From positions 940,049 to 1,004,048 of the forward strand of contig NW_006763298.1 of assembly GCF_000218685.1 (NCBI RefSeq): DNA of 64,000 bases. Reading direction: 5' to 3'. Below, piece by piece: positions 1 through 11,862 of the stretch; within the stretch, counting starts at the first letter, position 1, and each line of letters opens with the position of its first letter. The position numbers were made by a program, and so were the translations under genes. The stretch is from Serpula lacrymans var. lacrymans S7.9. Lineage: Eukaryota; Basidiomycota; Agaricomycetes; Boletales; Serpulaceae. The notes beneath the pieces are model-generated. The model was given only the letters and a program-made list of their open reading frames with translations, searched no databases and was not told the DNA's origin.

Positions 1-1100
1 CATAAAAAGTCCGTGAGAGATACTAGGTACTTGAACCAAAAGGAATGAATCTGTTGATCCATCCCTGATGCTTGTGTGGCGGGTGATCCGGATACAGAAG
101 TAAGATAGATAAAGTGCCTGAGGCGAGAACCAGGGGGAAGAAGCGAACAAGAAGGCAACGGATCAATGTTACACATGCGCTGGCAACTGTTGAGGATTAG
201 AGCGATAAAACAAAATACGAGGACTGTCTGGCTGTGGAATCACCCCTTCCCTCAAGCTTGAGTGAACAGGTAAGTGTTACTTTTGACATGCCAAGACAAA
301 AAATGACTGTGACAACTAACGTCGGCAGTTTATCAGGTCCTTCACGGGGAGATACGACAAAGCTGAATTTACCTCCGTCTATGGCATCGTACATTATGGC
401 GTCTCACGATGCCCTGCCGTGGAAAACATAAACCGTTGAGGTCTGTATGCATAGAAGGTGAAAGGAATGGAACAAATACCAATTTTTAAACCGTAAAAAA
501 GTGATGCGATGATGGCGGGATAGCTTACATCGCCATAGAAGATTGAGGGTCTGTATACGTGAATATATGGCTGTTTCGAAGTGCAAGGGTGGATAGTAGC
601 TGTCAGTCACACAACAAGGGCAAAAGTAGGTTTGAGCTTCAGACTTACGTCACTAGTTCCTGTGCCAATCGTGAAGCTTGGCAGAAGTGTGATCGGGGAC
701 TTGTTAAGTTCGGTGAGACCTTTCTACGAAAACGCCATACAATACAACCTGACTGAGACTGTACCAGTCCCGGAATGAATCCGGAATCCGAGCATACACA
801 GATGTCAGAGAGGGGGAGTTTGGTTATACGCCTGAAACCGTAGATAAGGAACACAGAGTGGCTGATTTTGAATGGTAAATCTGATTATCGACAGGCTTTA
901 AGAATGACATATTATTCTTTTGAGCCTTCTTATCTGATAAAGAATCAGAAGATGCGGCATTAAAACACTCTGATACGATACGACAAACTTGAGCCGGCAA
1001 TAGCGGGGGGCCTTTACTGGCAAGAGCTGATAAGTCTGATAAGTCGTGCCGCTGATGAAAAAAGGCTCAGCAATGGAGTAATATCAAAAATAAGTAAACG
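1..1100. other. No supported gene; scattered intron-like signals
   Basis: No open frame here is long enough or family-like enough to call. On the minus strand there are short open pieces between about 860 and 200 with splice-like borders, for example a stretch near 760-600 reading SPITLLPSFTIGTGTSDVSL in one frame. They could be exons of an unrecognised multi-exon gene or of a decayed one. I cannot join them into a convincing protein. Confidence 0.3.
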
Positions 1101-1229
1101 TACCTGGTGATGCTAGACGAAGTCCGAAAAAAATCGAGACGATATTTCATAAAGCTTGATGGATAAGGAAGTGGGAAAGAAACTAGTGGTGTGAAGGCTA
1201 CCAAAAGTGAGCCTGGTGAAAGGACTAGT

Positions 1230-1790
1230 GGTTGTAGGAAATGAGTAGGTACTAGAAAAAAGAGCTGAATGTGATAATAATGAGCTCTGAGTAGTACTTG
1301 TGCAGATGAGTTCGCAATACACGATTAGACGCATCAATCGGCTGTGGTGATAACAAAAATGGCCCCAGATGGCGTAGCTGGAATGTAACTTGCGCATGTG
1401 GATCAACCATCAGTACGATGCGCTCTACTGCCGCGGCATGTAATTTATGCCCATTTTGTTCTGCCGAACTCGAACAGGATTGTCGAACACCTCTTCTACG
1501 GTAATGGTAGTATCAAGGCAACTTTATGGTCACTGGCCTTATCAAAAGCCCCAGAAAAGTCACAATCTTTGTCTAGCACGCGGTGTGCAGTACGGATGTG
1601 GAACTCATCGGTCAGAAACCATGGCAAAAGCGCAACTCCATCTTTTGAACTGGCAACTCGCATGTCAGTCCATGTTAGAAGTCTCTGGGCGTGCTCGTCG
1701 CGGTGATCAATCTCTGAATCATCCACACGATTGCTGTATTCGAATACACATAATGAGGTCTCATTGCAAATTAAAAAAGCTCCCACCTGG
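1230..1790 (-). pseudogene. Unrecognised protein-like open stretches, possibly a decayed gene
   Basis: Minus strand. A 96-codon open piece at 1786-1496 contains LLTWTDMRVASSKDGVALL and reads like real protein. It is followed, after frame changes, by TTITVEEVFDNPVRVRQNKM (about 1515-1450) and then by a third open frame containing VERIVLMVDPHAQVTFQLRH (about 1420-1240). No intron with good borders joins the three frames, so this may be a gene with frameshifts or a misread multi-exon gene. I do not recognise the family. The pieces keep protein-like composition and lack low complexity, which is the only reason for listing them. Confidence 0.3.
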
Positions 1791-1860
1791 TCTCACTGCC
1801 GCCCTATTTTTACGACGCCCCTTCCTTTTTGCTCATCTGTCCCTCGTATCAGGTCAATAA

Positions 1861-2203
1861 AGCTTTCTCATACCTCAAAACAAGGCTTGGCTTAGTATTG
1901 CCATATCTTCATTACCGTCGCACTTGGACTATGGCAGCCTAGGTATGGGAGATTCCATCATTGTCAACCGGTTCAATTTCCGAATCGCTTCCCTCGTTGA
2001 AATACAGATCAAGGTCAAGTTCAAAAATACTACAGGGTAATCAATTGTCTGTCTGACATGTGCTCCTCCTTATCAGTGTGAATGTATAAGCCTTTGCATC
2101 CGATTCAGTACAAGAAGGTACAGTCGCATCTGCTATTTATCCCGAGGTCCCCATTCCTCTCTGTGCGATCGTACACACTTCCTCTGGTCCCTTCCTGAGA
2201 AGC
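1861..2203 (+). promoter_or_regulatory. Upstream region of the OPT transporter gene
   Basis: About 340 bp directly upstream of the OPT start codon with no open frame of note. The last 60 bp are pyrimidine-rich (for example acacttcctctggtcccttc), as is common just before starts of highly spliced basidiomycete genes. No clear TATA box is seen, so the call rests on position. Confidence 0.3.
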
Positions 2204-5200
2204 ATGACCGATTTTGAGGAAAGTCGATACAGTCCTTCAGACCTCGAGAAGGTCGACCCAGACAAGGAGGGTCAGTCATTCATCTTATCCCATTCAACCC
2301 ATGTCGCTGACAACCTCGCATTATAGCTGTCATCGAGGCTATCGCCGACTTTGATGACCCCAACATCGACAGAGAAGGTGCCATTGTTGGAGTGCTAGGT
2401 ATGTCTCAACATACTCTTTCAGCCACATCCAAGTTAATATCCATTCGAACCCTTCAGAGGATGACTCTCCATACCCTGAAGTACGATCTGCAGTCGCCAA
2501 CACTGATGATCCGGACATCCCTGTGGCAAGTCTTCGTGCGTGGGTCATGGGTATGTAACACCTGCATTTGGAATATCTCCATTACTGATGTCCTCATCTT
2601 TTATGTTCTCAAGGTTTGGCATGGGCAATCCTCATAGCGGGATTAAATCAATTCTTCTATTTCCGTTATCCGTCTGTTACGATTTCCTCAATTGTTGCTC
2701 AGTTGCTCTCCTTCCCCGTTGGTAGAGCTTGGGCAAAAGTAAGTGGTATGATTGACCATGTGGATTGCTATTGACTAATACTGCCACCCGTTGTTAAATT
2801 TATGGAAAATTTTCGTGTTCTTCTCACGTGTTCATCTACGAAGGTTATGCCTAATGTCAAAATCTTTGGAATAAAGGTTAATCCAGGACCATTTACGATT
2901 AAAGAGCACGTACTTGTAACGATCATGGCCACCGTGGGCTCACAATCAGCGTACGCAGTGAGTGTTCCTGGCAGATATCACAAGCGAAGAAGAATTTCTG
3001 ATTTCAATTTTCCAGACGGATATTGTTGCTGTTCAACGCGTCTACTACAACCAGACATACAACTTTTCATGTGAGTATTTCATATATCCATATCTGTTAG
3101 ATAAATTCTGACGGCATGTTGCTGCTTCTGAACACTTAAATCAAAATATCTCTTTTGATGTTGATCTCCGCGTTACGGGTTCTGTCGTGAAGACCAGTGG
3201 ATGCTCGTAATGTCCACTCAGCTGATTGGTTTCTCTATCGGTGGTATCTTACGAAGATTCTTAGTTCAACCTCCATCAATGAGTAAGTCTTTCGTCTGCA
3301 CTTCCAAATTAATTTACGTCCTGAACCATGCAACAGTTTGGCCAACTAATCTTGTGACCTGCGCTCTTTTCAACACGCTTCACGCACAGACGTACGCCGG
3401 AATGGGTACCCGGAGCGGTATCTCCCGCGAGCGTTTCTTCTTTACTGCATTTGCGTGTGGTGTTCTGTGGTACTTCGTCCCAGGCTACCTCTTCCAAGCA
3501 CTCTCATACTTTTCATGGGTTTGCTGGATTGCGCCAGACAATATTGTTGTCAACCAAATGTTTGGGTATGTGAGTGGGATGGGGATGAGCTTGATAACTT
3601 TTGATTGGAATCAAATCACCTATATCGGGAGTCCGCTTGCTACGCCGTGGTGGGCTGAGGCTAATGTTGCGTTTGGTTTTGTGTTCTTTTTCTGTAAGTT
3701 TCTACTTTGACTTTTATCATGACTGGTGCCGTAGAATTAAACAACAATTCATCTTTCTTCAGGGTTCGTCGTTCCCGTGTTGTATTACACTAACACATGG
3801 GATAGCAAATATATGCCGTACGATCATTCGTATTTATCCCGCACCACTCACTAACATAACTTGACTAATCCTAGAATCTCTTCACGTACGTCGTACGATA
3901 ACACTGGCCAGGCATATAATATCACCAGGATCCTCACCCCCGAATCTACGCTCAATCTCACTGCTTATCAGGAATACAGCCCTTTGTTCTTGTCGTACGT
4001 TCCGCACTCCATCTCTCTGTCCTATCCCCCATTGACCTCGTCATAGAACGACGTTCGCCATGTCTTATGGTCTGTCCTTTGCATCCATCACTGCCACGCT
4101 TATGCACGCCTTCCTCTTCTTCCGAAAGCAAATATGGGTGCAGAGCAGACGCTCGATGCATGAGCAGCCGGATATCCACGCGAGGTTGATGTCCAAGTAT
4201 AGGCAAGTACCGGAGTGGTGGTACATGATCATCTTCGGTGAGTACCAACACAAGGGGGGTTATGTGTTCTAGTCGATCAGCTCATAATGTTTTTGTTTGT
4301 AGTGATTATGTTTGTCATCGGTGTGATTGCGATTGAAGTTTGGCACACGGAGTTCCCTGTTTGGGCGTTCGTCCTTTCCCTCTTCATTGGTGCGTTCTTG
4401 TTTTCCCTGTCCAGTGCTGGTGGCGTGGGTAACTGCTGATACTGCTAATCCAACAGCATTCTTCTATGTCATTCCTATTGGAATGATTCAAGCCATAACG
4501 AATCAGCAAGTTGGGCTTAAGTGAGTTAGATCCGAGCTGTCATGATTGAGTAGCCTCAACCTAATCTATATCAAGTGTCATCACCGAATTGATCGTCGGA
4601 TACGCTCTTCCCGGTCGACCGATCGCTATGATGATGTTTAAGACATGGGGTTATATCACGATGTATCAAGGTCTGTTCAGTATCACATCTACCTTATCAT
4701 ACACACACCTGATCACCGGTTCTGTGCATTTCATCAGCCCTCACGTTCACCTCTGACTTCAAACTCGGTCACTACATGAAGATTCCTCCTCGAACGATGT
4801 TCTGGGGCCAAGTCGTTGCTACTCTCATTGCAGGGACCGTCCAATTAGGCGTGCAAGCCTGGATGTTTACCAATATCGAGGATATGTGCAGCACTACTCA
4901 AAAGGATGGGTTTATTTGCCCGAACACGGAAGTATTTGGTACTGCGAGCTTCATTTGGGGAGTGATTGGGCCCATGAGACAGTTCTCGTCAGGACAGACA
5001 TACAATGGTATGCTTTTACATGCTGCTTCCTTGCGCACTATTTTTTGAGAGAGGTTACTGACGACACAACGTCCACAGTCCTTTTATACTTCTTCCTCAT
5101 TGGTACCTTCTGCCCCGTCGCCGCTTGGCTGGTTTCGCTCAAGTGGCCGAACAGCTTCATTCGCTATGTCAAGTAAGTGTGGAAAACTCGCATGTGTGAA

Positions 5201-5713
5201 CTCACAAGGCCTGACCTTGCGTAAAAACTAGCTTCCCTGTCATTTTCAGCGGCATAGGATATATTCCTCCTGCTAGCGCTCTGAACTATGTGCCTTGGGC
5301 GATAGTCGGATTTATCTTCCAATTCATTATCCGAAGGAGACATTTCTCATGGTGGGCCAAGTATAACTGTACGTAATTTCTTTCTGTTTGCTCTTGCTGC
5401 CCGTTGGCTAAACAATATTATTCTATCTCTACGTAACGCATTACAGACGTCCTTTCCGCAGCCATGGACTCAGGAGTGGCAGTCTCTATAATATTGATAT
5501 TCTTCTGCCTCCAATACCCTCAGAATGGGACGATAGGAGAGGGCGTGCAGAAGTGGTGGGGGAACAATGTATTCTTGAACACGGCGGACGGACAATCCAA
5601 GTCATTGCTGACGGTTGAACCTGGCATGACATTTGGGTGAGCGTTTATAGCAAAAATATGGGGTCATTTATTTCCTTAATCACTTTTTTTTTCGCAGCCC
5701 CACGCAATGGTAG
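2204..5713 (+). CDS. Oligopeptide transporter, OPT family
   Basis: Proton-coupled uptake of small peptides (or related conjugates such as glutathione) across the plasma membrane is the known role of the family. The frame starts MTDFEESRYSPSDLEKVD and is cut by about 18 short introns. Joined, it gives roughly 750 residues, normal for OPT. Visible landmarks in order: acidic N-terminus; an SPYPEVR motif before the first membrane segment; NPGPFTIKEHVLVTIMA; QLIGFSIGGILRRFLVQP; a long central hydrophobic exon with LFNTLHAQTYAGMGTRSGIS; PIGMIQAITNQQVGLN; ELIVGYALPGRPIAMMMFK; GIGYIPPASALNYVPWAIVG; and the C-terminus GMTFGPTQW, completed only after the last intron (5638-5697). It stands alone, tandem with the next gene. 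Substrate cannot be told from sequence. Confidence 0.95.
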
Positions 5714-6174
5714 TAAATAGGAGTGTAGTAATAATCAGTTTTGTATGTTAGTCGTGTGTGCATTTTGGCATTTGAGTTGATGGACACCTTGCAATTGTCG
5801 GTGCGGCTACGGCGATGTTTGATACTATAACGTACATAGTTTTATTTGTGCTGCTCGTGCTCGTAGGAGACTTGGCTTCACAGGACCTTTGAGTGCGAAC
5901 AGGCGTGTATAATTTGCATGATGCGCCGCGGGGTTTTCTTTTCCGTTTATCGCCGGACGAGTGGGATTTGTGGTACTTACGTAACCTACAAAAATGTCAG
6001 TACTATAGTTCAGTGCAAAGAAACGCTACTTTCTTTCGTCTCATTTTACTCACCTCGAGCACCGCACGTTCGTGACATCCCCGTCATATCTTTGCAAAGG
6101 TGTTCCCATTACACACGTCCATTCTGTTGACATCCTCCAGGCCGATTGTCTCGCGATTGGCAAAGGCGACGACA
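5714..6174 (+). promoter_or_regulatory. Intergenic region between OPT and the HAD phosphatase
   Basis: About 460 bp containing the 3' end signals of the OPT gene and the upstream region of the next gene. No coding stretch with family resemblance was seen. The open frame of the next gene extends upstream to an ATG at 6100, but the residues before the MSRNSRHD start look like translated leader. Confidence 0.35.
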
Positions 6175-8444
6175 ATGTCACGGAATTCGCGTCACGATCG
6201 ATATCAAGGACAGAGGAGCGGTGAGAGTGCTAGGTATAGACGCCAAGATGCATATTGGGACTATGACTCTGTCGAACCCACGCACAATTATCAGTACAAT
6301 CCAGTCGAGCCCTCATACAACCATCAGTTCAATTCATACCGACCAAGCCATGGCCATAGCGAGCGATACCACTATGCATCGACCAGCGCAAGCCACAATC
6401 ACGGACAAGACTACCACCGTGACGGAGACCACACGCAAAGTTTTGCCCAGTACTACGGGGGCATGTACGGACAGACATCCCAACATGAAGAATACTCTCG
6501 CCGACATGATGTTTATATCCCTGACAGTCGTCGATATCATGATACGAGCCATTCAAATTATTCTACGCATAATGATCGCCGTCGTGCGCACAGACGGCGC
6601 AGTGAAAGCCCACAACGAAACTTGCACACGCGTGCACAGTTCAACTCGGCCTCGAGCCCCGCTCCAGCACCGTATGTTGCTCCTCCTTCTTTTCGCCTGC
6701 CCCCATCATGGCCTACCTCCGGTCCGGCAACCCCCGCCAGTACTCCTCCTCCCTCCCATCCCTCAACATCTGCGCCACCCACTGGACCACGTGGTAATCG
6801 CTCAGCTCCAGTCCCATCAAGTCCATCTCCTTCCTACCTTGCTCTTTCCCTAGAGCCTTCCACCTCGATACCCCATTCTTCCGATTCGCGAAAACTACTT
6901 ATTCTCGATTTGAATGGCACCCTCCTCATCCGTTCACAACACCACAGCAAGCGCCGCGTCGTGCTACCTTCGGCTGCAGAATCTCAGAGCGGTTCACAAG
7001 CTTTTCTTGATGGCAATGTGTCTTCTATTGATCCTGCGCTGATACCTACTGGTCCCGCCCCGCGTCTTCGAGCAGTGCAGCCTCGTCCTTACATCCCCAC
7101 TTTTCGTGCCTATCTCTTCGCGCCCGAAACGAAAGCATGGCTTGATACCATGGTCTGGTCTTCTGCGCAGCCACACAGTGTTGTCGACATGGTGGACAAG
7201 TGTTTTGGAAAGAGTAAGGCAGAATTGGTAGCCATATGGGATCGCGGGAGTTTGGGTCTTGGGAAAGACGATTACTGTAAGTCATCCAGCACTTGGTCTT
7301 CTTGGTCGCTTTTGATTTGTATTGTTTGATTTACTTAGTCAAGAAAACTCAGACTACAAAGGATTTAGTGAAACCATGGGCGAAGCTATCGTCTGATGCC
7401 GCATTACCGGTCGTTCACTCCGCACTTACCACTCTCCTCCTAGATGATTCTCCCCTAAAGGCGAGACTTCAGCCATACAACCACGTCTGTATACCCGAAT
7501 ACGACTCTAAGCTTAGAGGGAAAGATCTCCTCGCACTGGAAAAACTTTCAAAGGCGAAAGGCGCGAAAATGGTTGGTTCGGCCACGCATACATCGCTATC
7601 AATGGAAATACCCCAATCGTCTTCTGATATGCTCGTTGTCCCAAGTGGTACACAGCATGAACTGGGCGCAACAAACAAGAAGAAACGGAAAAATAAGAAA
7701 CAGAAGAGAGCCGAGATGGAGTCCTCAACGCCTGGTGATAGTACACCTGCGTTCACGGATAATTCTCGATGTAGTTCGGTAGAGGTAGCTCGACTTTTAG
7801 AACTAGGAGACTCTACCACTTCGGAAGAACGAGAACCATCTCCGGACGAGTCGTGCTTACCCCAGGAAGAGCCATACGATCCTACTCTTCTCGCTGTCAT
7901 TGGTGTCCTTGAAGCGCTCAAGACCCAGAGTAATGTTGCAGGATGGGTACGGAGCGGTGGTCTTTGGGCAGGAAGGCGTCAGCAGCACACTGCTAACGCA
8001 GAAATGTGCATTGAGTCATCTACTGATAGCCACGAAAGCCATTCTGAAGGCTTGAAGGACCATGAAATGGGCGGGGAATCTGGCGGAAAGAAACGCTCGA
8101 AGGAGCTGAGGACTAGAGAAGAAATTACCGCAGGGGCAGCTGCCGATATCCTCGCCGAGCTCAGTGGACGGGCATCTAACAGTGATGGTAGTCCGGGCCC
8201 ACAGAGGAAAGTGATTCAAACCGGAAATGACGCATCCACTGTTGGGACCATGTCTCGAGAGGATGCGTTGGACGTTCCCATGTCGACTGATGCGCTCGAA
8301 AAGGTCACAAAATTGAAGAATGAGTCGCATGATCCACCAACTATGTGGTTTGAGGATTCACTAGCTTTGGCTTATTGGGTTACCGAGGGGCGAAGGGGGC
8401 TCGTGAAGCTAGGAATCGAGATCAAACATGGCGTCGAAGGGTGA
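6175..8444 (+). CDS. FCP1/NIF-type HAD phosphatase with disordered N-terminus
   Basis: Two exons, with an intron at about 7276-7339 (donor gtaagt after the Tyr codon of KDDY, acceptor cttag). The join reads KDDYFKKTQTTKDLVKPW in frame. The first about 230 residues are low complexity: R/H/Y/S-rich, then P/S/T-rich. The HAD core follows: KLLILDLNGTLLIR (motif I), VWSSAQPHSVVDMVDKCFG (motif II region), the KDLVKPW lysine and LLLDDSPLKARLQPYNHVC (acidic motif). A Lys-rich stretch near 7680 (KKKRKNKKQKR) may be a nuclear localisation signal. The start at 6175 is preferred over an in-frame ATG at 6100. The family dephosphorylates Ser/Thr, often on nuclear proteins; the target here is unknown. Confidence 0.85.
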
Positions 8445-9624
8445 TGCTCTTATATCAACAACAGCTTAAAAGGACAGGGTTTGGTACCTTACTTGTCAAA
8501 GCTGGATTGCGTTGTCTCCTATCTCTAATTGTGTATTTGTTATTTTGTAGTTCGGGGGTTTGTCCTGCTGTCATTGTCAAGGTTGCTGTGTTTGCTATTT
8601 TTCTTTATAAGGAAAGGCTAGCAGAGCAAGTCATGATAAGTCGACGGATGACCGATGTCAAGGCAATTGGTGCATTGATATTGATGGAAAAGGTTATGAG
8701 TTTCCTGATGACTCCACGCCTACTTCAAGTTGTTGCATAGTCTGCTTGACAGCAAGAATCTCAGGCCACCGTTCTGATTCGAAGTAATACGGGTGTCCAC
8801 AGATATCAATTCCACGATCTTTTTTGTGGCCCTCAATTCAGGCGGTTCAAATTCCTCAACTATGTTATATTTTGGATGATTTGTCTACATTGTAGGTCAC
8901 CGGTCACCGCCAAGGCATCTCAAGAGTCGGATTTGGCTATTTGTGTCCTCGAGTGTCTTCATCACTTTTGTTGACATAAAACTGACGCCCTTCACCACAT
9001 CGATAGAGAAATTCTCACCGTGTCTTGACATCTGTAGGTGAGACCTCGAGTCGAGCATATACTCGCACACGAATTGTGTTTTGTCAACTAAACAAAAGCT
9101 TCGGTTATCATGCATCATGATTGATAGAAGTCTAGACCTGTACTTACACTGACTACCTGGCAGGCTCAGCATCATGATGGTGATGCTGTGGTCACTCCCA
9201 ACGATACGACTTACAGCCTTGGTTACTATTTCAAGTCCAGTTCAAGACTTGTGGTCTCTTTACCCTTGTTGAAGTTTTCATTATGGTGCGCCAGTTTCCA
9301 CCTATCAGCAAGGTTGGGCTGAAATTAATTTATATTGTAGACCCGTTGTTGTAAAGCATTCATCAAGACGCACGAGACGGATCATGATGCAATTGCCATC
9401 CGTCACGGCTTCTTCTCCAAGCTCAGCTTCGAATCAGATCACACATATACACCTCAGTGTGGTGCCCACTTCTCAAATGCAGTGCTTTGATACAGGTATT
9501 TTTACTCAAGTTCTAGTAATGTGACTACAGATAAAAGCTTCGAGGCGTGTGCGTTGTATCCAGTCTATCTTTCCTCACTCCTGCTCGAACCTTGTTTTGA
9601 CGGGACAGTCGCCAAACCATTAGA
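8445..9624. other. Gene-poor stretch with unrecognised exon-like pieces
   Basis: About 1.2 kb between the phosphatase and the DUF6534 gene. On the minus strand, pieces at 9230-9145 (IVTKAVSRIVGSDHSITIMM) and 9085-8890 (containing VDKTQFVCEYMLDSRSHLQM) can be joined across a GT..AG intron into about 95 residues. Upstream of them every frame is closed, and no family was recognised. They may be the 3' end of a decayed gene or chance. Confidence 0.25.
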
Positions 9625-11633
9625 ATGATGACACCCAGCTCAGAAGACTCACTCGGTGCTCTATATATGGGTGTCATTCTTTGTGCCGTGTACGAAATTT
9701 TACTGCTATAATTGTAACCTTATTTTCACTGAATGAGCATCCGATAGTCTCTTTGGCTTCTCGTCTCTACAACTTATTATCTACCACCAGAATCATTGGA
9801 GAAAGTCGTGGCTCGGGTACAAATCAATCGTATGTTTGCAGTCTCCTGTATAGTCTGATGGTGATGTTGATCTTATGCCCACAGTGCGTGTATTTGTGGT
9901 AGATAGGATTTTTCATTCTAATACTCGTCTTTGCCGACCTTTTTTCAAGGTTCCTTGATGCATTCCATGTTGTCCTTATTGTATATGGACTGTACTACAT
10001 AACAGTGACCAATTTCGGTAACACAGCAATGCTTCAATATGGTACACTGTGGCCAATTCGCGTGAGTCTCCATCTTATATGACACAGATCGATGTATTAT
10101 ATTGTCTCTTTTTGCTGCAGTTGCAATTCGTAATTACCGTAAGTATAATCATCGCTCTTCCTCAATCATTCGATCCATCTCTGAGACGTGATATGTCAGG
10201 AAATTGTTAGTATAAGTGTTCATTGGTGAGTATCGTGTTTGTCTTTTCTGCATCGCATTGTCCACTAATTAATGGATATACGTACTCGATTGAATATTCA
10301 TGCTAAGCCTTTATGCTCATTGCATCTGGACTTGTAAGTTCAACCCTTCTCGAAGTCCCTAGTCACCCTATCCGGGGAAAATACCTTGATTTTTTGAAAC
10401 GACTTATGTCACCATAGTAAGCCGCCAGGGAAGAACGAAATGGATATTTTCAGCAGTGGTACATTTCATATACTGTTTTGGATAACAACGTCTGACGACA
10501 GCTATTGGGTTCCCACAGTGTATTGCAGTAACTATCTCAACAGGTGTGATCAAAATCAGTGTTTGTGGCTAGTATTTGACTTTTCTGATCCAATATCCTC
10601 CACAGGGTTCTCGTTTTGTAAGTTTACAGTACCCTTTATCATGAACACTCGAGATAATGATGGCCGTTTGTAGACCTTTGCTATCATTCGTGAGCTCATC
10701 CTCTCCCGATTTGAGAGCTTCCCAACAGTTTTACTCGCCAATTTTAGATATCTGAACACGGCTCCTCCTGGAAGCACAGTGAGTAGTAAATATTTATGGG
10801 CTCCCTAATTGAACTTGAATACTTCTTGCTAGGCGGCAATGGTGTCATCCATAGCCATTGTAGGATTCACAGACCTACTCATTGCAATCTCCATGTGCTA
10901 TCTTTTGAGAGTTTCAAGGACTGGATTTGGCAGGTAAAGTATTTTGCTCCAACCTAATAACCATTTCGCTCACTATGACTTTCCTTTCAATAGAACGGAT
11001 ACAAAACTCGAAATACTTTCCGTATACGCTTTAAGTTCTGGTTGTGTTACAAGGTTTGGTTTGACGTTATGTTCGACAATCATCTTGCTGATTTTCAGAA
11101 TGAAGCTTGGTCTCCATGTTTGCTTTTATAACTGTATGCTTCAAATTCCTTGGCCTATTCCACTGCTCAAACAAGTGTTAGTGCATAGCCATGCCTTCTA
11201 ACTTGATTTATATGTTGGGGGAATGCATGCTCACCACGCGTAAGTCCCTTTGGTTTATTCTGTGTCCTATAATCAAGCAATTCGACCATCCAAAAAGTCT
11301 ATGTCAACTCCTTCATGGCCATTATGAACTCGGATTATTATCAAGGTGACAAGCAAAAAGCTTTATTCTCTGGGATTGCTCCGCAAAGCGCCATCCATAA
11401 CGACAGCCAACAACGTCAAGTCACTTTCATAGAAAATGAAGGTGATGCAAAAGGTGGCGAGATTACTGAAAGTGGCACTAAGCACTATCCTACGCTTCCC
11501 CCCTCGTCGGTCTCTGTAAGTGTTCAATTTTCATTTTTGTACAAAAGGAACTCGCACTCAGTTTTCCCAGAAATCCCGTCGAGGGCCCGTAGAAGTGGTT
11601 ATAGAAATGGAGCACATATGTCATGAGATCTGA
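9625..11633 (+). CDS. DUF6534-type polytopic membrane protein
   Basis: Many short exons, none long enough to stand out alone, join into the seven-helix layout of the basidiomycete DUF6534 family. Exon 1 reads MMTPSSEDSLGALYMGVILC, and after an intron the frame continues LFGFSSLQLIIYHQNHWRKS. Then come LDAFHVVLIVYGLYYITVTN and YGTLWPIR, LYAHCIWTL, SRQGRTKWIFSAVVHFIYCF, and the best-conserved part AAMVSSIAIVGFTDLLIAIS with YLLRVSRTGFGR. RTDTKLEILSVYALSSGCVT and KVYVNSFMAIMNSDYY follow. Splicing 11517-11575 gives a tail ending in IEMEHICHEI. Some central micro-exons (10190-10330 and 10490-10700) are uncertain. The function of the family is unknown. The protein should sit in a membrane. Confidence 0.75.
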
Positions 11634-11862
11634 AATGTAATCTTGGACATCTAGAACATTCTTCTGAATTTATGACTACTACACTTAGGTTTCCCTGGTT
11701 CACTTGCAAGTATGCAGACATTTCATCCATTCTTGCAAATTGGAACGATAATCGCATTATTCTCCATTTTTATTCCATTTTATGCCTAGATTGAGATGAA
11801 ATTACAAAGTATAAGATACGTTCTATCCGCAAGATTAACCATGGAGAAAGGAAAAAGAGGAA

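Noticed and set aside
9400..9450. tRNA-like TTCGAATC box
   Set aside because: No matching acceptor stem, D-arm or anticodon arm could be folded around it. No tRNA is supported anywhere in the window.
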